A stretch of DNA of 64,000 nucleotides from Nevskia ramosa DSM 11499 (lineage in GTDB: Bacteria > Pseudomonadota > Gammaproteobacteria > Nevskiales > Nevskiaceae): positions 62,001 through 126,000 of the forward strand of contig NZ_ATVI01000013.1 of NCBI RefSeq assembly GCF_000420645.1. The letters are read 5' to 3'. A program made the translations under genes and the position numbers. The notes beneath the pieces were generated by a model. That model searched no databases. It saw nothing but the letters and a program-made list of their open reading frames with translations, and was not told where the DNA came from. Below, piece after piece: positions 54,329 to 63,881 of this stretch; positions within the stretch are counted from its first letter, which is position 1, and each line of letters opens with the position of its first letter.

Positions 54329-55249
54329 ATGCGCGAGAAAATTCGAGCTGGGATTCGGGGAGCGGTTGCGGTACTGGTGAGTGGCGTGCTGGCTTCGGCA
54401 TCGCTGGCAACGCAGGCGGCCGACGCCGCGCCGGGATCGGCGATCCATGGCTTTGGCGACATGACGTTCAAGAACGACTACATCACGCCGCGCGGTCTGC
54501 TGGTGACCAATCAGGGCGTGACCACGCAGATCCTGGGCGGCCTGGTGTTCCTGACGCCGGGCAATACCTCGATCGTCGTCGGCGCCTGGAACGACATCAA
54601 TTCCGATCCGGCCAAGTACGTCGGCCCGACCAAGACCGGCGCCTGGAACGAGTTCGATTATTTCGTCGGCCTCAACTGGCAGGCCACGCAGAACCTGAAG
54701 CTGGGCGTCAGCTACGTGGTGTTCCTGAGTCCGCCGGATGCCTTCCAGACCGAGCACAACGTCGAGTTCAGCTTCAGCTACAAGGATCCGTACTCGATCA
54801 ATCCCTACCTGAAGGTGTTCTGGGCGGTCGGCGGCGATTCCACCGTGGTGCTCGGCCGTCGCGGCGACACCTTCGACGTCGAAATCGGTGCCGCACCGAG
54901 CTACACCTTCAAGTCCTCCGGCGTGACGATTTCCGCGCCGACCTGGATCACCGTCGGCCCGTCTAGCTACTGGTGCGATTCCAATGCCGGCGCGGCGCAG
55001 TTTGCGGCGAGCATCAAGGGCCGCGGCTGCGCGGACAGCAACTTCGGCGTGTTCTCCACCGGCCTGAAAGCCTCGATTCCGATCACCGCGATCGGTCCGC
55101 AGTACGGTTCCTGGTCGTTCAACACCGGCGTGCAGTACTACAACGTGCTGAACGGTTCGCTGGTCGATGCCCAGGCACTGACGGTCAACTCGCCGAAGGG
55201 CTATCGCAACGTGATCGTGCCGTTCGCCGGTTTCGGTTTCGGCTTCTAG
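54329..55249 (+). CDS. Outer-membrane beta-barrel protein, unknown family
   Basis: 306 residues: signal peptide (about 1-31, cut near TQA/ADA), then amphipathic alternating strands rich in Tyr, Trp and Phe, ending GFGFGF, the pattern of a barrel with a terminal aromatic residue. FGDMTFKNDYITPRGLLVTNQG and FYVGLNWQAT-type strands resemble MipA/OmpV or TorF-like families but I cannot name one. First gene of an operon under sigma-54 control. An outer-membrane channel for the substrate of the amidase and permease downstream would fit. Confidence 0.7.
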   Translation: MREKIRAGIRGAVAVLVSGVLASASLATQAADAAPGSAIHGFGDMTFKNDYITPRGLLVTNQGVTTQILGGLVFLTPGNTSIVVGAWNDINSDPAKYVGPTKTGAWNEFDYFVGLNWQATQNLKLGVSYVVFLSPPDAFQTEHNVEFSFSYKDPYSINPYLKVFWAVGGDSTVVLGRRGDTFDVEIGAAPSYTFKSSGVTISAPTWITVGPSSYWCDSNAGAAQFAASIKGRGCADSNFGVFSTGLKASIPITAIGPQYGSWSFNTGVQYYNVLNGSLVDAQALTVNSPKGYRNVIVPFAGFGFGF

Positions 55250-55286
55250 CCGCGCTCCTGCCCCGACTTTTGCGAGGCGATCGTCC

Positions 55287-55967
55287 ATGAACACCAAAGC
55301 CATCGAAATCGCTGCCGAGCCGTATCCGTTCCTGTTCGACCCGGCGGCGTGCGCGCTGTTGATCATCGACATGCAGCGGGATTTCCTCGAGCCCGGCGGC
55401 TTCGGCGAAATGCTCGGCAACGATGTCTCGCAGTTGCGGCGAACGATCGAGCCGAACCGTCGGCTGCTCGCTGCCTGGCGTGAAGCCGGGCTCCTGGCGA
55501 TGCACACCCGCGAAGGACATCGGGCCGATCTGGCCGATCTGCCGCCGTGCAAGAAGATTCGTGGCCGCGCCGCGCAAAGCATCGGCGACCGCGGCCCGAT
55601 GGGGCGGATCCTGATTCGGGGCGAAGCGGGGCAGGACATCATTTCCGAGCTGTACCCGCTGCCCGGCGAGCCGGTAATCGACAAGCCCGGCAAGGGCGCG
55701 TTCTGGGCGACCGATCTGCACGCGATCCTGCAGCACAAGGGCATCAGGCAACTGGTGGTCACCGGCGTCACCACCGAGGTCTGCGTCAACACCACGGTCC
55801 GCGAAGCGAACGATCGCGGCTACGACTGCTACGTGCCGGAAGACTGCGTCGGCAGCTACTACCCCGAATTCCAGGATTACGGCCTGCGGATGATCAAGGC
55901 GCAGGGCGGCATCTTCGGCTGGGTGGGGCGTTCGGACAGCTTGATCGCAGCATTGAAACCAATCTGA
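55287..55967 (+). CDS. Second isochorismatase-family amidohydrolase
   Basis: 226 residues, paralogue of the biuH-like gene. Triad: Asp28 in LLIIDMQRDF, Lys133 in VIDKPGKGAF and Cys166 in TTEVCVNTTV, with nearly identical spacing. Differences: the biuH PANKRWR and CCGATDHG segments are replaced by PPCKKIRG and CVGSYYPE, so the substrate likely differs. Ureidoacrylate, another ureido compound or a triuret/biuret analogue are possible. It starts 37 bases after the barrel gene. Confidence 0.85.
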   Translation: MNTKAIEIAAEPYPFLFDPAACALLIIDMQRDFLEPGGFGEMLGNDVSQLRRTIEPNRRLLAAWREAGLLAMHTREGHRADLADLPPCKKIRGRAAQSIGDRGPMGRILIRGEAGQDIISELYPLPGEPVIDKPGKGAFWATDLHAILQHKGIRQLVVTGVTTEVCVNTTVREANDRGYDCYVPEDCVGSYYPEFQDYGLRMIKAQGGIFGWVGRSDSLIAALKPI

Positions 55968-56025
55968 TTTTCGTCTGATTCCAGGCTGTTATTTGGGGCT
56001 CAACAAGCAACACGAGGGCATCGAC

Positions 56026-57618
56026 ATGGCAAGCACCGCGACACCATCCAGCTTCAAGCCCGCACTCTGGGTTCCGGGTGACTGGAACGCGTTCTTCGGC
56101 TTCGGCACCAACATCCTGGTCAACATGCTGACGCTCACGGCGCTGCTGCGCTATGTGCTGAAGCTGCCGGACGATCTGATCTTCGGCCGCATCCTGCCGG
56201 CCACCGGCCTGATGCTGTTCCTGTCGACCATGTACTACGCCTGGCTCGGCTACGGGCTGGCCAAGAAGGAAGGCCGCAACACGGTCTGCGCGCTGCCTTC
56301 GGGCATCAGCGTGCCGCACATGTTCGTGGTGGTGTTCGTGATCATGTTGCCGATCGCCTCGCTGACCGGCGATCCGATCAAGGGCTGGGAAGCCGGCCTG
56401 ACCTGGGTGTTCGTGCAGAGCTTCGTGCTGATGGCCGGCGGCTACATCGCGCCGTACATCAAGATGATCACGCCGCGCGCTGCATTACTTGGTGCGCTGG
56501 CCGGCGTCTCGATCGCCTTCATCTCGATGCGCCCGGCGCTGGAGATGTATACCGATCCGGTGATCGGCATCGTCTGCTTCGCGATCCTGCTGGCCAGCTG
56601 GTTCGGCGGCGTGCGCTATTTCAAGGGCCTGCCGGCCGGATTGATCGCGATCGCGGTCGGCTCGCTGATCGCCTGGGGCGGCCTGGCCTTCGGCTTCAAC
56701 TTCGGCGGCATGAGTGTCGCCAAGCTCGGTGATTCGTTCGCCAGCTTCGGCTTCTCGGTGCCGCTGCCGGTGTTCGGCCACATCTTCTCCGGCTTCCAGT
56801 TCATCGCCGTGATCCTGGTCACCGCGATTCCGTTCGGCATCTACGATCTCGTCGAAGCGATGGACAACGTCGAATCCGCCGAAGCCGGCGGCGACAAGTT
56901 CCCGACCACGCGAGTGATCACTGCCGATGGCGTCATCAGCCTGATCGGCTGCTGCCTCGGCAATCCGTTCATCAACGCGGTGTACATCGGCCATCCGGGC
57001 TGGAAGGCGATCGGCGGCCGGCTCGGCTATTCGGCGGCGACCGGCGTCATGGTGCTGGTGCTGAGCTGGTTCGGCATCCTGGCCTTGATGAGCGCGATGA
57101 TTCCGCTGGTGGCGATCTCGCCGATCCTGCTCTACATCGGCATGCTGATCGGCGCGCAGGCGTTCCAGGAAACCCCGCGCAGCCATGCGCCGGCGGTGAT
57201 CATCTCGCTGATCCCGCAGGTTGCCGGCTGGGGCAAGCTGATGGTCGACAACGCGCTCGGCGCGGCTGGCACCAACGCGGCGACGGTGGGTCTCGACAAG
57301 CTGGCCGGCACCGGCGTGCTTTATCACGGCCTGGAGATCCTCGGCAGCGGCGCGATCCTGACCAGCCTGATCCTTGCCGGCCTCACCGCCTGCATGATCG
57401 ATCGCACCTTCGCCAAGGCCGCTATGTTCTCGCTGGCCGGCGCGGTGATGACCTTCTTCGGCTTCATGCACAGCGAAGCGATCGGCATCGCCAAGACCCC
57501 GGCGGTGGCGATCGCCTATCTCGGCGTGGCGGCGATTCTCTATGGCTGCGCGAAGTACTCGGGCGTCAAGGCGCGTGAGCCGGAGCCGGTGCATGGCGAT
57601 GAAGCGGTAGCGCACTGA
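56026..57618 (+). CDS. NCS2-type nucleobase/cation symporter
   Basis: 530 residues with about 12-14 membrane segments. GLSxG-type stretches, FGTNILVNMLTLTALL at the start and VEAMDNVESAEAGGDKFPTTRVITADGVISLIGCCLGNPF in the middle resemble the xanthine/uracil and AzgA-like families. In E. coli RutG, the uracil permease, works with RutB, an isochorismatase-family enzyme; the pairing here is similar. Likely substrate: a pyrimidine, ureido or triazine-like nitrogen source. Ends with a hairpin. Confidence 0.8.
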   Translation: MASTATPSSFKPALWVPGDWNAFFGFGTNILVNMLTLTALLRYVLKLPDDLIFGRILPATGLMLFLSTMYYAWLGYGLAKKEGRNTVCALPSGISVPHMFVVVFVIMLPIASLTGDPIKGWEAGLTWVFVQSFVLMAGGYIAPYIKMITPRAALLGALAGVSIAFISMRPALEMYTDPVIGIVCFAILLASWFGGVRYFKGLPAGLIAIAVGSLIAWGGLAFGFNFGGMSVAKLGDSFASFGFSVPLPVFGHIFSGFQFIAVILVTAIPFGIYDLVEAMDNVESAEAGGDKFPTTRVITADGVISLIGCCLGNPFINAVYIGHPGWKAIGGRLGYSAATGVMVLVLSWFGILALMSAMIPLVAISPILLYIGMLIGAQAFQETPRSHAPAVIISLIPQVAGWGKLMVDNALGAAGTNAATVGLDKLAGTGVLYHGLEILGSGAILTSLILAGLTACMIDRTFAKAAMFSLAGAVMTFFGFMHSEAIGIAKTPAVAIAYLGVAAILYGCAKYSGVKAREPEPVHGDEAVAH

Positions 57619-57624
57619 GTCATT

Positions 57625-57653
57625 CTCCTTCCCCCGCATTGCGGGGGAAGGAG
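57625..57653 (+). terminator. Hairpin after the NCS2 permease
   Basis: A perfect 13-bp stem CTCCTTCCCCCGC / GCGGGGGAAGGAG with a three-base loop sits between convergent operons. No T-tract follows; it resembles the extragenic repeat at 54033. Confidence 0.55.
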
Positions 57654-57659
57654 CTGCGG

Positions 57660-58889
57660 CTATTCAGGCAACGCAATCCAGCGCAGCACCGACCCGGCAG
57701 CGACGTTGTCAGCTCCGGACTCAACCCACACCAGCACGTCGGCGCGTCCGAGGTTGCTGAGCATGTGCGAATCCTGATGCGGCAGCGGGTTCAGGCGAGC
57801 GACGCCCTGCGCATCGTGGCGCAGGCCCATGCGGACCAGGCGGGCGCGGTCTTCGTCGCGTTCGACTTCGAGATCGACCACGCCTGTGGTCCAGCCGAGA
57901 TCCGGCAGACGCTGACCTTCAAGACAGCTGAGCACCAGACGCGCGTGCAGCACCATGCCGATCAGCACGGCGCCGGGATTGCCGGGCAGTGCCAGCATCG
58001 CCCGCTGTTGCGTCTGGTCGTCGCGGATGCCGAAGAACATCGGCTTGGCCGGCTTCTGGGCGACTTTCCAGAACACCCTTTGCACGCCGAGTGACTCGGC
58101 AGCGGCCGGCAGGAAATCCTTGTCGCCGACCGAAGCACCGCCGGCGGTGATGACCAGATCGGCTTCATCGAAAGCCTTCGCCAGTGCCGCACGGACGGCG
58201 TCCGGATCGTCCGGCAGATGCTCGGCGGTCGGTGCGTCGTGGCCCCAGCTGCGCAGCAACGCGGCGATCAGCGGGCCGTTGGAATCGTGGATCTCGCCGG
58301 GCTTCAACACGCTGCCCGCCGGGCGCACTTCGTCGCCGGTGACGAACACGCGGATGCGTGGCCGGCGATGGACGCGGACGGTCTGGACTTCGGCGTTGAC
58401 CAGCGAAGCGAGCAGGCCGGGGCCGATGCGGTTGCCAGCGCCGGCCAGCACGGTGCCCTTGGCGAGTTCCTCGGCCTGCTGGCGGACATTGCGGCCTGCA
58501 CCGAACGGCGCGGTGAAAGTCAGCTCCCCGTCGAGCAACATGGCGCGCTCCTGGGCAATCATCGCGTCGGCGCCCCGCGGCATCATCGCGCCGGTGAAGA
58601 TGCGCGCCGCGCTGGCCCGCGGCAGTTCTGGCTGCACGGGCTGGGCGCTGGCGGCGACTTGCAATGCGATCGGCAGGCGCACTGGATTCGAAGGTGTTGC
58701 GGCCGCGACATCGGCAGCTCGCAGCGCATAACCATCGAGGGCGCTCTGCGCGAAGCGCGGCAGATCGGTCGCGGCGTGCGCAGGTTCAGCGAGCACGCAA
58801 CCGAGCGCGGTCAGGGTCGAGACCGTTTCGGCTGGCAGTGGACGCAGAGTGCGGCCATAGGCGGCGAGGGCGTCTTCGAGCGGGATCAT
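57660..58889 (-). CDS. moeA: Molybdopterin molybdenumtransferase
   Basis: About 409 residues. Inserts molybdate into adenylylated molybdopterin. FAQSALDGYALRAAD, IFTGAMMPRGADAMI, VFVTGDEVRPAG, GEIHDSNGPLIAALL, TAGGASVGDKDFL and LPGNPGAVLIG are the family motifs. Start MIPLEDAL has an AAGGAAG ribosome-binding site; the frame is open for 74 more codons but shadows mobA. It follows mobA by 14 bases. Confidence 0.95.
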   Translation of the reverse strand: MIPLEDALAAYGRTLRPLPAETVSTLTALGCVLAEPAHAATDLPRFAQSALDGYALRAADVAAATPSNPVRLPIALQVAASAQPVQPELPRASAARIFTGAMMPRGADAMIAQERAMLLDGELTFTAPFGAGRNVRQQAEELAKGTVLAGAGNRIGPGLLASLVNAEVQTVRVHRRPRIRVFVTGDEVRPAGSVLKPGEIHDSNGPLIAALLRSWGHDAPTAEHLPDDPDAVRAALAKAFDEADLVITAGGASVGDKDFLPAAAESLGVQRVFWKVAQKPAKPMFFGIRDDQTQQRAMLALPGNPGAVLIGMVLHARLVLSCLEGQRLPDLGWTTGVVDLEVERDEDRARLVRMGLRHDAQGVARLNPLPHQDSHMLSNLGRADVLVWVESGADNVAAGSVLRWIALPE

Positions 58890-58903
58890 CACTTCTTCCT
58901 TGG

Positions 58904-59503
58904 TTACAGACCGCTGTCCAGGGTATCGGCCAGACGCAGCTCGGCGTCCTGCCATTCCTCCGGCGTGTTGGCGCTCCAGGCCCAGCGCGGCCATTCCGGG
59001 AACGCGGCGATCGCCGTTGTATGGCGAGCAAACCACTCGCGCGGCGTGCGGCCGCCGGCGGCGAGATAGGCGAGCAGATCGTCGAGCAGCGCGCGCGGCA
59101 CCAGGCAGCACAGCGGCTGCGGGCCGAGGCCGTCGTCGGCGTGGGCGATCGCGGTATGGGTGGATCGGCGTGCGGCATCGAGACGCGCGGCGAGATCGTC
59201 CGGCAGCAGGGGCGCATCGCCGGGCACGCAGAGCAGATCGTCGCCGGTGGCAGCGGCGAGTCCCGCGGCAAGTCCGGCCAGCGGGCCGCAGTGGGCGTAG
59301 GCGCCGTCATCGACCACCGGCAGACCATAGGCCGCGTACTGCGCGAGGTTGCGATTGGCGCTGATCAGGATGTCGCCGGCCTGCGGTGCGATACGCTCCA
59401 GCACTCTTTCGATCAGCAGCCGGCCGGCCAGTGACTGCAGTGGCTTGTCGACCCCGCCGAGGCGGCTGCCCGCACCGCCGCAGAGCAGCAGTGCACAGAC
59501 CAT
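58904..59503 (-). CDS. mobA: Molybdenum cofactor guanylyltransferase
   Basis: 199 residues. Adds GMP to molybdenum cofactor to give the MGD form. Nucleotide-binding start LLCGGAGSRLGGVDKPL, then DGAYAHCGPLAGLAAGL and VPGDAPLLPDDL. It suggests this organism uses DMSO-reductase-family enzymes, which need MGD. One base separates it from nadB's stop. Confidence 0.93.
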   Translation of the reverse strand: MVCALLLCGGAGSRLGGVDKPLQSLAGRLLIERVLERIAPQAGDILISANRNLAQYAAYGLPVVDDGAYAHCGPLAGLAAGLAAATGDDLLCVPGDAPLLPDDLAARLDAARRSTHTAIAHADDGLGPQPLCCLVPRALLDDLLAYLAAGGRTPREWFARHTTAIAAFPEWPRWAWSANTPEEWQDAELRLADTLDSGL

Positions 59504-59504
59504 G

Positions 59505-61094
59505 TCAGGGCGTCAGCACGGTCGCCGACGCCACCGCATCGGTGGCCGGAAAATCGAGTGTGTAATGCAGGCCGCGGCTTTCCTGGCGGGCCAGGGCCGA
59601 GTCGACGATCAGCTCGGCGACGGTCACCAGGTTGCGCAGTTCGATCAGGTGATGGCCGACTCTGTAGTGCTGGTAGAACTCGATGATCTCGCGCTTCAGC
59701 AGCTGCACGCGGTGGCGCGCGCGGAGCAGACGCTTGGTGGTGCGGACGATGCCGACGTAGTCCCACATGAAGGTGCGCAGTTCCAGCCAGTTGTGACTGA
59801 CCACGACGTCTTCATCGGAATCCGAGACCCGCGATTCGTCCCAGGGTTTCAGCGGCGGCGGCATCGGCATGGTCGGCAGCGCGCGGATCAGGTCGGCAGC
59901 GGCGGCTTCGGCGAACACCAGGCATTCGAGCAGCGAGTTCGAGGCCAGACGGTTGGCGCCGTGCAGGCCGGTGCTGGCGCATTCGCCGGTGGCATAGAGG
60001 CCGGTGATATCGGTGCGGGCGTCGAGATCGGTGACGATGCCGCCGCAGGTGAAGTGCGCCGACGGCACCACCGGAATCGGCTGCGTGGTGATGTCCAGGC
60101 CGAGCTTCAGGCAGTGGGCGTGGATCGACGGGAAGTGTTCGCGGACGAAGCTGGCCGGCTTGTGCGAGATGTCGAGCCAGACGTGCTTGACGCCGAGGCG
60201 CTTCATCTCGTGATCGATTGCCCGGGCGACGATGTCGCGTGGCGCCAGTTCGCCACGCTCGTCGAAGCGCGGCATGAAGCGTTCGCCGACCGAGCCGTCC
60301 GGATTCGGCACGTGCAAGGTGGCACCTTCGCCGCGCAGCGCTTCAGAGATCAGGAACGAGCGCGAATCGCCGTGGTAGAGGGTGGTCGGATGGAACTGCA
60401 TGAATTCCATGTTCGAGACCCGGCAGCCGGCACGCCAGGCCATCGCGATGCCATCGCCGCTGGCGCCATACGGGTTCGACGAATACAGGTAGACCTGGTT
60501 GGCGCCGCCGGTGGCGACGATCACCGCTTTCGCCGGCACCGCTTCGATCGCCTTGCTGTTGCGGTCGTAGAGATAGGCGCCGTGGACGCGCTTGGCGGCC
60601 TTGTCGACGATCAGGTCGACGGCGACGCTGCGTTCGCGGACGGTGATCAGCGGATGTGCCTCGGCCAGCGAGGCGAGCGTGGTTTCGACGGCGTGGCCGG
60701 TTGCATCGGCGGCGTGGACGACCCGGCGATGGCTGTGGCCGCCTTCGCGGGTCAGGTGGAGACGCTGACCACGCAGTTCACCATCGGCATGGGTGAAGAC
60801 CACGCCCTGATCGACCAGCCAGGCGATGCATTCCGGGCCGCGTTCGACGGTGAACCGCACGGCCGCCTCGTCGCACAGGCCGGCGCCGGCGATCAGGGTG
60901 TCGCGGACATGGGCCTCGACGGAGTCGTCCTCGTCGAGCACGGCTGAGATGCCGCCCTGGGCCCAGAGCGTCGAGCCGCTGGCCAGCGTGCCCTTCGATA
61001 CGACGCAGACCGCGTGGCCCGCCTCGGCAAGGCGTAACGCGGCGGACAGACCAGCAGCGCCGCTGCCGAGGATCAGCACATCAGTGGCGTTCAC
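59505..61094 (-). CDS. nadB: L-aspartate oxidase
   Basis: 529 residues. First enzyme of de novo NAD synthesis (aspartate to iminoaspartate). FAD fold [66 protein letters not shown], and [17 protein letters not shown] are typical, and it lacks the SdhA-like His attachment site since FAD is non-covalent in NadB. Divergent from rpoE, as in E. coli. Confidence 0.96.
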   Translation of the reverse strand: MNATDVLILGSGAAGLSAALRLAEAGHAVCVVSKGTLASGSTLWAQGGISAVLDEDDSVEAHVRDTLIAGAGLCDEAAVRFTVERGPECIAWLVDQGVVFTHADGELRGQRLHLTREGGHSHRRVVHAADATGHAVETTLASLAEAHPLITVRERSVAVDLIVDKAAKRVHGAYLYDRNSKAIEAVPAKAVIVATGGANQVYLYSSNPYGASGDGIAMAWRAGCRVSNMEFMQFHPTTLYHGDSRSFLISEALRGEGATLHVPNPDGSVGERFMPRFDERGELAPRDIVARAIDHEMKRLGVKHVWLDISHKPASFVREHFPSIHAHCLKLGLDITTQPIPVVPSAHFTCGGIVTDLDARTDITGLYATGECASTGLHGANRLASNSLLECLVFAEAAAADLIRALPTMPMPPPLKPWDESRVSDSDEDVVVSHNWLELRTFMWDYVGIVRTTKRLLRARHRVQLLKREIIEFYQHYRVGHHLIELRNLVTVAELIVDSALARQESRGLHYTLDFPATDAVASATVLTP

Positions 61095-61225
61095 GCAGAG
61101 AGAGGCCTGGCTTGCTAGAATTTAGTTGTCATACGACCACGACAAGTCGCGGAGTTTAGCCAGATTCTTAGCCAGATTCCCCGATTGCGCGGGTGTGCGG
61201 CACCCGTGTCATCCTCCAGCCGCGC

Positions 61226-61798
61226 ATGAGCCCTGACCTTACCGACGAACAACTGGTTGTCCTTGCGCAGCAGGGAGACATGCGCGCGTTCGAAATGCTG
61301 GTGCGCAAGTACCAGCACAAGATCGTGCAGCTGGTCAGCCGTCTGGTCGGTGATGGCGACGCTCATGACGTGGCACAGGAAACCCTGATCAAGGCTTGGC
61401 GGGCCTTGAAGGGTTTCCAGGGTAATAGTGCGTTCTATACCTGGTTGTACCGGATCGGCATCAACACGGCGAAGAATCACCTGGTGTCGCGCGGCCGCCG
61501 GCCGTCGAACCAGGACATCGATATCGCCGACGCCGAGCTGTATGGTCATACCGAGCAGTTGTCGGACATCGACACGCCGGAATCGCTGCTGCTGTCGGAC
61601 GAGATCAAGGAAAAGGTTGGCGAGGTCATTGCCAAGCTGCCACCGGATCTACGCCAGGCGATCGTGCTCCGCGAACTCGAAGGTTTGAGCTACGAAGAAA
61701 TCGCCGAGGCGATGGATTGCCCGATCGGTACGGTGCGCTCGCGCATCTTCCGGGCGCGCGAGGCGATCGATGCGGTCGTCAATCCGTTGATGAACTAA
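61226..61798 (+). CDS. rpoE: RNA polymerase sigma factor RpoE (envelope stress)
   Basis: 190 residues, ECF sigma-E. Region 2: QLVSRLVGDGDAHDVAQETLIKAWRAL and SAFYTWLYRIGINTAKNHL; region 4: LRQAIVLRELEGLSYEEIAEAMDCPIGTVRSRIFRAREAI. The start MSPDLTDEQ matches E. coli RpoE; the frame is open 11 codons upstream. Controlled by the downstream rseA/rseB. Activated by misfolded outer-membrane proteins. Confidence 0.96.
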   Translation: MSPDLTDEQLVVLAQQGDMRAFEMLVRKYQHKIVQLVSRLVGDGDAHDVAQETLIKAWRALKGFQGNSAFYTWLYRIGINTAKNHLVSRGRRPSNQDIDIADAELYGHTEQLSDIDTPESLLLSDEIKEKVGEVIAKLPPDLRQAIVLRELEGLSYEEIAEAMDCPIGTVRSRIFRAREAIDAVVNPLMN

Positions 61799-61873
61799 TG
61801 ACAAATTGGCGGTCAGAGCATGTGTGGGGCTGCAGTGCCAGTGTTGCTCGAGAAATTTTGCTGTTCGGTTGCC

Positions 61874-61902
61874 GGAACTTTTCCGTTCAGGCGCGGTTAA
61901 TG
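61874..61902 (+). promoter_or_regulatory. Possible sigma-E promoter before rseA
   Basis: GGAACTT matches the -35 of sigma-E promoters; 16 bases on is TTAATG, a poor match to the -10 TCTGA-type element. It would give an rseA-rseB transcript that rises with RpoE activity. Confidence 0.3.
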
Positions 61903-61931
61903 TCCCAGTCAGTTAGCAGTCCGAGGCCGGA

Positions 61932-62621
61932 ATGAGCGCAATGTCTGAAGAACTGCTGTCAGCCTTGTTGGATGGCGAGTGCACGCCTGCCGAAGCGGAG
62001 GCGGTGCTCGCGGCTATCGAACGATCGCCGGCGCTGAAAGCCCGCTGGAGCCGCATGTGCCTGACTCGGGACGCGCTGGCCGGCGTTGCCGTGTTCAAGC
62101 CGTCGTTCGACTTCGCAGCCGGCGTCATGGCTGCCATTGCCAGCGAAGCACAGACCGAGGCCCCATTCGAAGTTAATCCTCGCGTCGTCCCGCTGCGCCG
62201 TCCGGCAGTGGTGGCGCAGCCCGCACCTGTGGTTCAGCCGCAGCGAGTTGCTGCTCGCCGCCGCTGGCAACCGATCACCGGTCTGGCCGCTGCAGCGTCG
62301 ATCGCGGCCGTTGCCCTGGTTGGTGGCCGCGCGCTGTTGAATACGCCGATCGATGGCGGAGCGATTGCCCCGGGCGCCTCGCAGGTCACCGCGTCAGCCA
62401 ATCCGAACATCGTCAAGGTCAGCGCCGATGGCGAAATCATCGGCGCGGCTGGGCAGGATTCGCGTTGGGCTCAGCTCGACAAGGAAACCGCCCGTCAGCT
62501 CAACGACTACCTGCTGGAACATTCGAACTCGCGTGCCGATGCCGGCATGGGTGGTTCCCTCGGTTACGCGCGCCTTGCGGTGCGCACTGCGGACTATCGG
62601 CCGGCTGACGGTAGTCGCTGA
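61932..62621 (+). CDS. rseA: Anti-sigma-E factor RseA
   Basis: 229 residues. N-terminal cytoplasmic anti-sigma domain (SEELLSALLDGECTPAEAEAVLAAIERSPALKARWSRMCLTRDAL), then a Pro/Val/Gln linker, one helix (about residues 118-138: ITGLAAAASIAAVALVGGRAL) and a periplasmic tail. Binds RpoE and is degraded by DegS and RseP upon stress. Overlaps rseB's start by one base. Confidence 0.9.
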   Translation: MSAMSEELLSALLDGECTPAEAEAVLAAIERSPALKARWSRMCLTRDALAGVAVFKPSFDFAAGVMAAIASEAQTEAPFEVNPRVVPLRRPAVVAQPAPVVQPQRVAARRRWQPITGLAAAASIAAVALVGGRALLNTPIDGGAIAPGASQVTASANPNIVKVSADGEIIGAAGQDSRWAQLDKETARQLNDYLLEHSNSRADAGMGGSLGYARLAVRTADYRPADGSR

Positions 62622-63733
62622 TGCGTCGCCTGCTTCTCTGCGCGGGCGTCGTTTGTGCCAGCACAGCTGCCGCCGCAGATATAGATCCCGGCGCCCTGCT
62701 GGTGCAGTCCGCCGAAGCTTCGCGGACCAGCAACTATCAGGGCGTGGTGATCTATCGCGGCGATGAACGCTTCGAAGTGCTGCGCGTTCATCACCGGTTC
62801 CAGGACGACAGCGAGCGCGAACGCATGGTGTCGCTGACCGGCGAACCCCGGCAGCTGGTGCGCATCGACAACCGCCTGATCTGCATCCTGCCGAAAGGCC
62901 GAGCAATGAGTGTCGAACGGCCAAGCCTGAAAGGCTTTCTGGCTCAACTGACGCCAGAACGCGTCGAGACGCTCAGGGAGTTCTACGAATTCCGCAGCGA
63001 AGGCGAGGGCCGGATCGCGGGCCGGCTCTGCGACGGCGTCACCGTGCGGCCGAAAGACCAGTACCGCTACGGTTACGAAGTCTGGACCGATCAGGAAACG
63101 CATCTTCCCCTTAAGGTCAGTCTGACCGGACCGAAGGGCGAGGTGTTGGAACAGGTGATGTTCACCGAAGTGTCGTTTCCCAAATCGATCCCCGATGACG
63201 CCTTCGAAACCGAAGTCGACATCCGCAAGTTCACCCTGATCACTCGCAACCTGCCGAAGCTCGATCAACTGCCAGCGCCAAGCCAGCACGGTGATCCGCA
63301 GGTGTCGTTCTCGAAACTGCCGCCCGGTTTCAAGGTGGTGTCGCATGATGACCGTCCGTTGCCGGGCGGCGCCGGCAACGTCGAACATCTGCTGCTGTCA
63401 GACGGCCTGTCGGCGGTGTCGGTGTTCTCCACCGTGCAGTCGCGCGAAGAAAAAGTGCTGAGCGGCGTTTCCCACATGGGCCCGGTACAGGCTTACGGTC
63501 GCGTGGTTGGCAGCTTTCACGTCACCATCGTCGGCGAAGTACCAGGCTCCGCGATCCGCATGATCGGCGACAACCTGCGCGTGCCGCTGCCGGGTCCTGC
63601 CCAGTCAGGGCCAGGGTCCGGCGTGGTGGCACCGCCGCGTGTCGATGCCGCGCCGAGTCAGTCGATCAGCGCGCCTGCCGGCCCGCAGCCGATCATTCCG
63701 CCGGATCTCGTGCCGGGCCTCAGCCCGCACTGA
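62621..63733 (+). CDS. rseB: Sigma-E regulatory protein RseB (MucB)
   Basis: 370 residues, periplasmic: signal peptide (about 1-18, cut near TAAA/ADI), MucB/RseB N-terminal domain (about 25-200; NYQGVVIYRGDERFEVLRVHHRFQDD, YRYGYEVWTDQETHLPLK), C-terminal domain (about 220-320). A Pro-rich tail of about 45 residues follows and is longer than usual. Protects RseA from DegS cleavage until it senses off-pathway lipopolysaccharide or proteins. Confidence 0.93.
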   Translation: MRRLLLCAGVVCASTAAAADIDPGALLVQSAEASRTSNYQGVVIYRGDERFEVLRVHHRFQDDSERERMVSLTGEPRQLVRIDNRLICILPKGRAMSVERPSLKGFLAQLTPERVETLREFYEFRSEGEGRIAGRLCDGVTVRPKDQYRYGYEVWTDQETHLPLKVSLTGPKGEVLEQVMFTEVSFPKSIPDDAFETEVDIRKFTLITRNLPKLDQLPAPSQHGDPQVSFSKLPPGFKVVSHDDRPLPGGAGNVEHLLLSDGLSAVSVFSTVQSREEKVLSGVSHMGPVQAYGRVVGSFHVTIVGEVPGSAIRMIGDNLRVPLPGPAQSGPGSGVVAPPRVDAAPSQSISAPAGPQPIIPPDLVPGLSPH

Positions 63734-63881
63734 ACTGGGCCGTTCGGGCGGGCCGATGACGGGTCTTGTTGCTGTGCCGATGCGGCCCATGTTCAACTGC
63801 CGCCCTGCAGCAAACCTCTTTATCTGACTGCCTCGCGCCCGGCCTGCTGCCGACGTGGCATTTCCCTCCGGGAGTTTCAAG

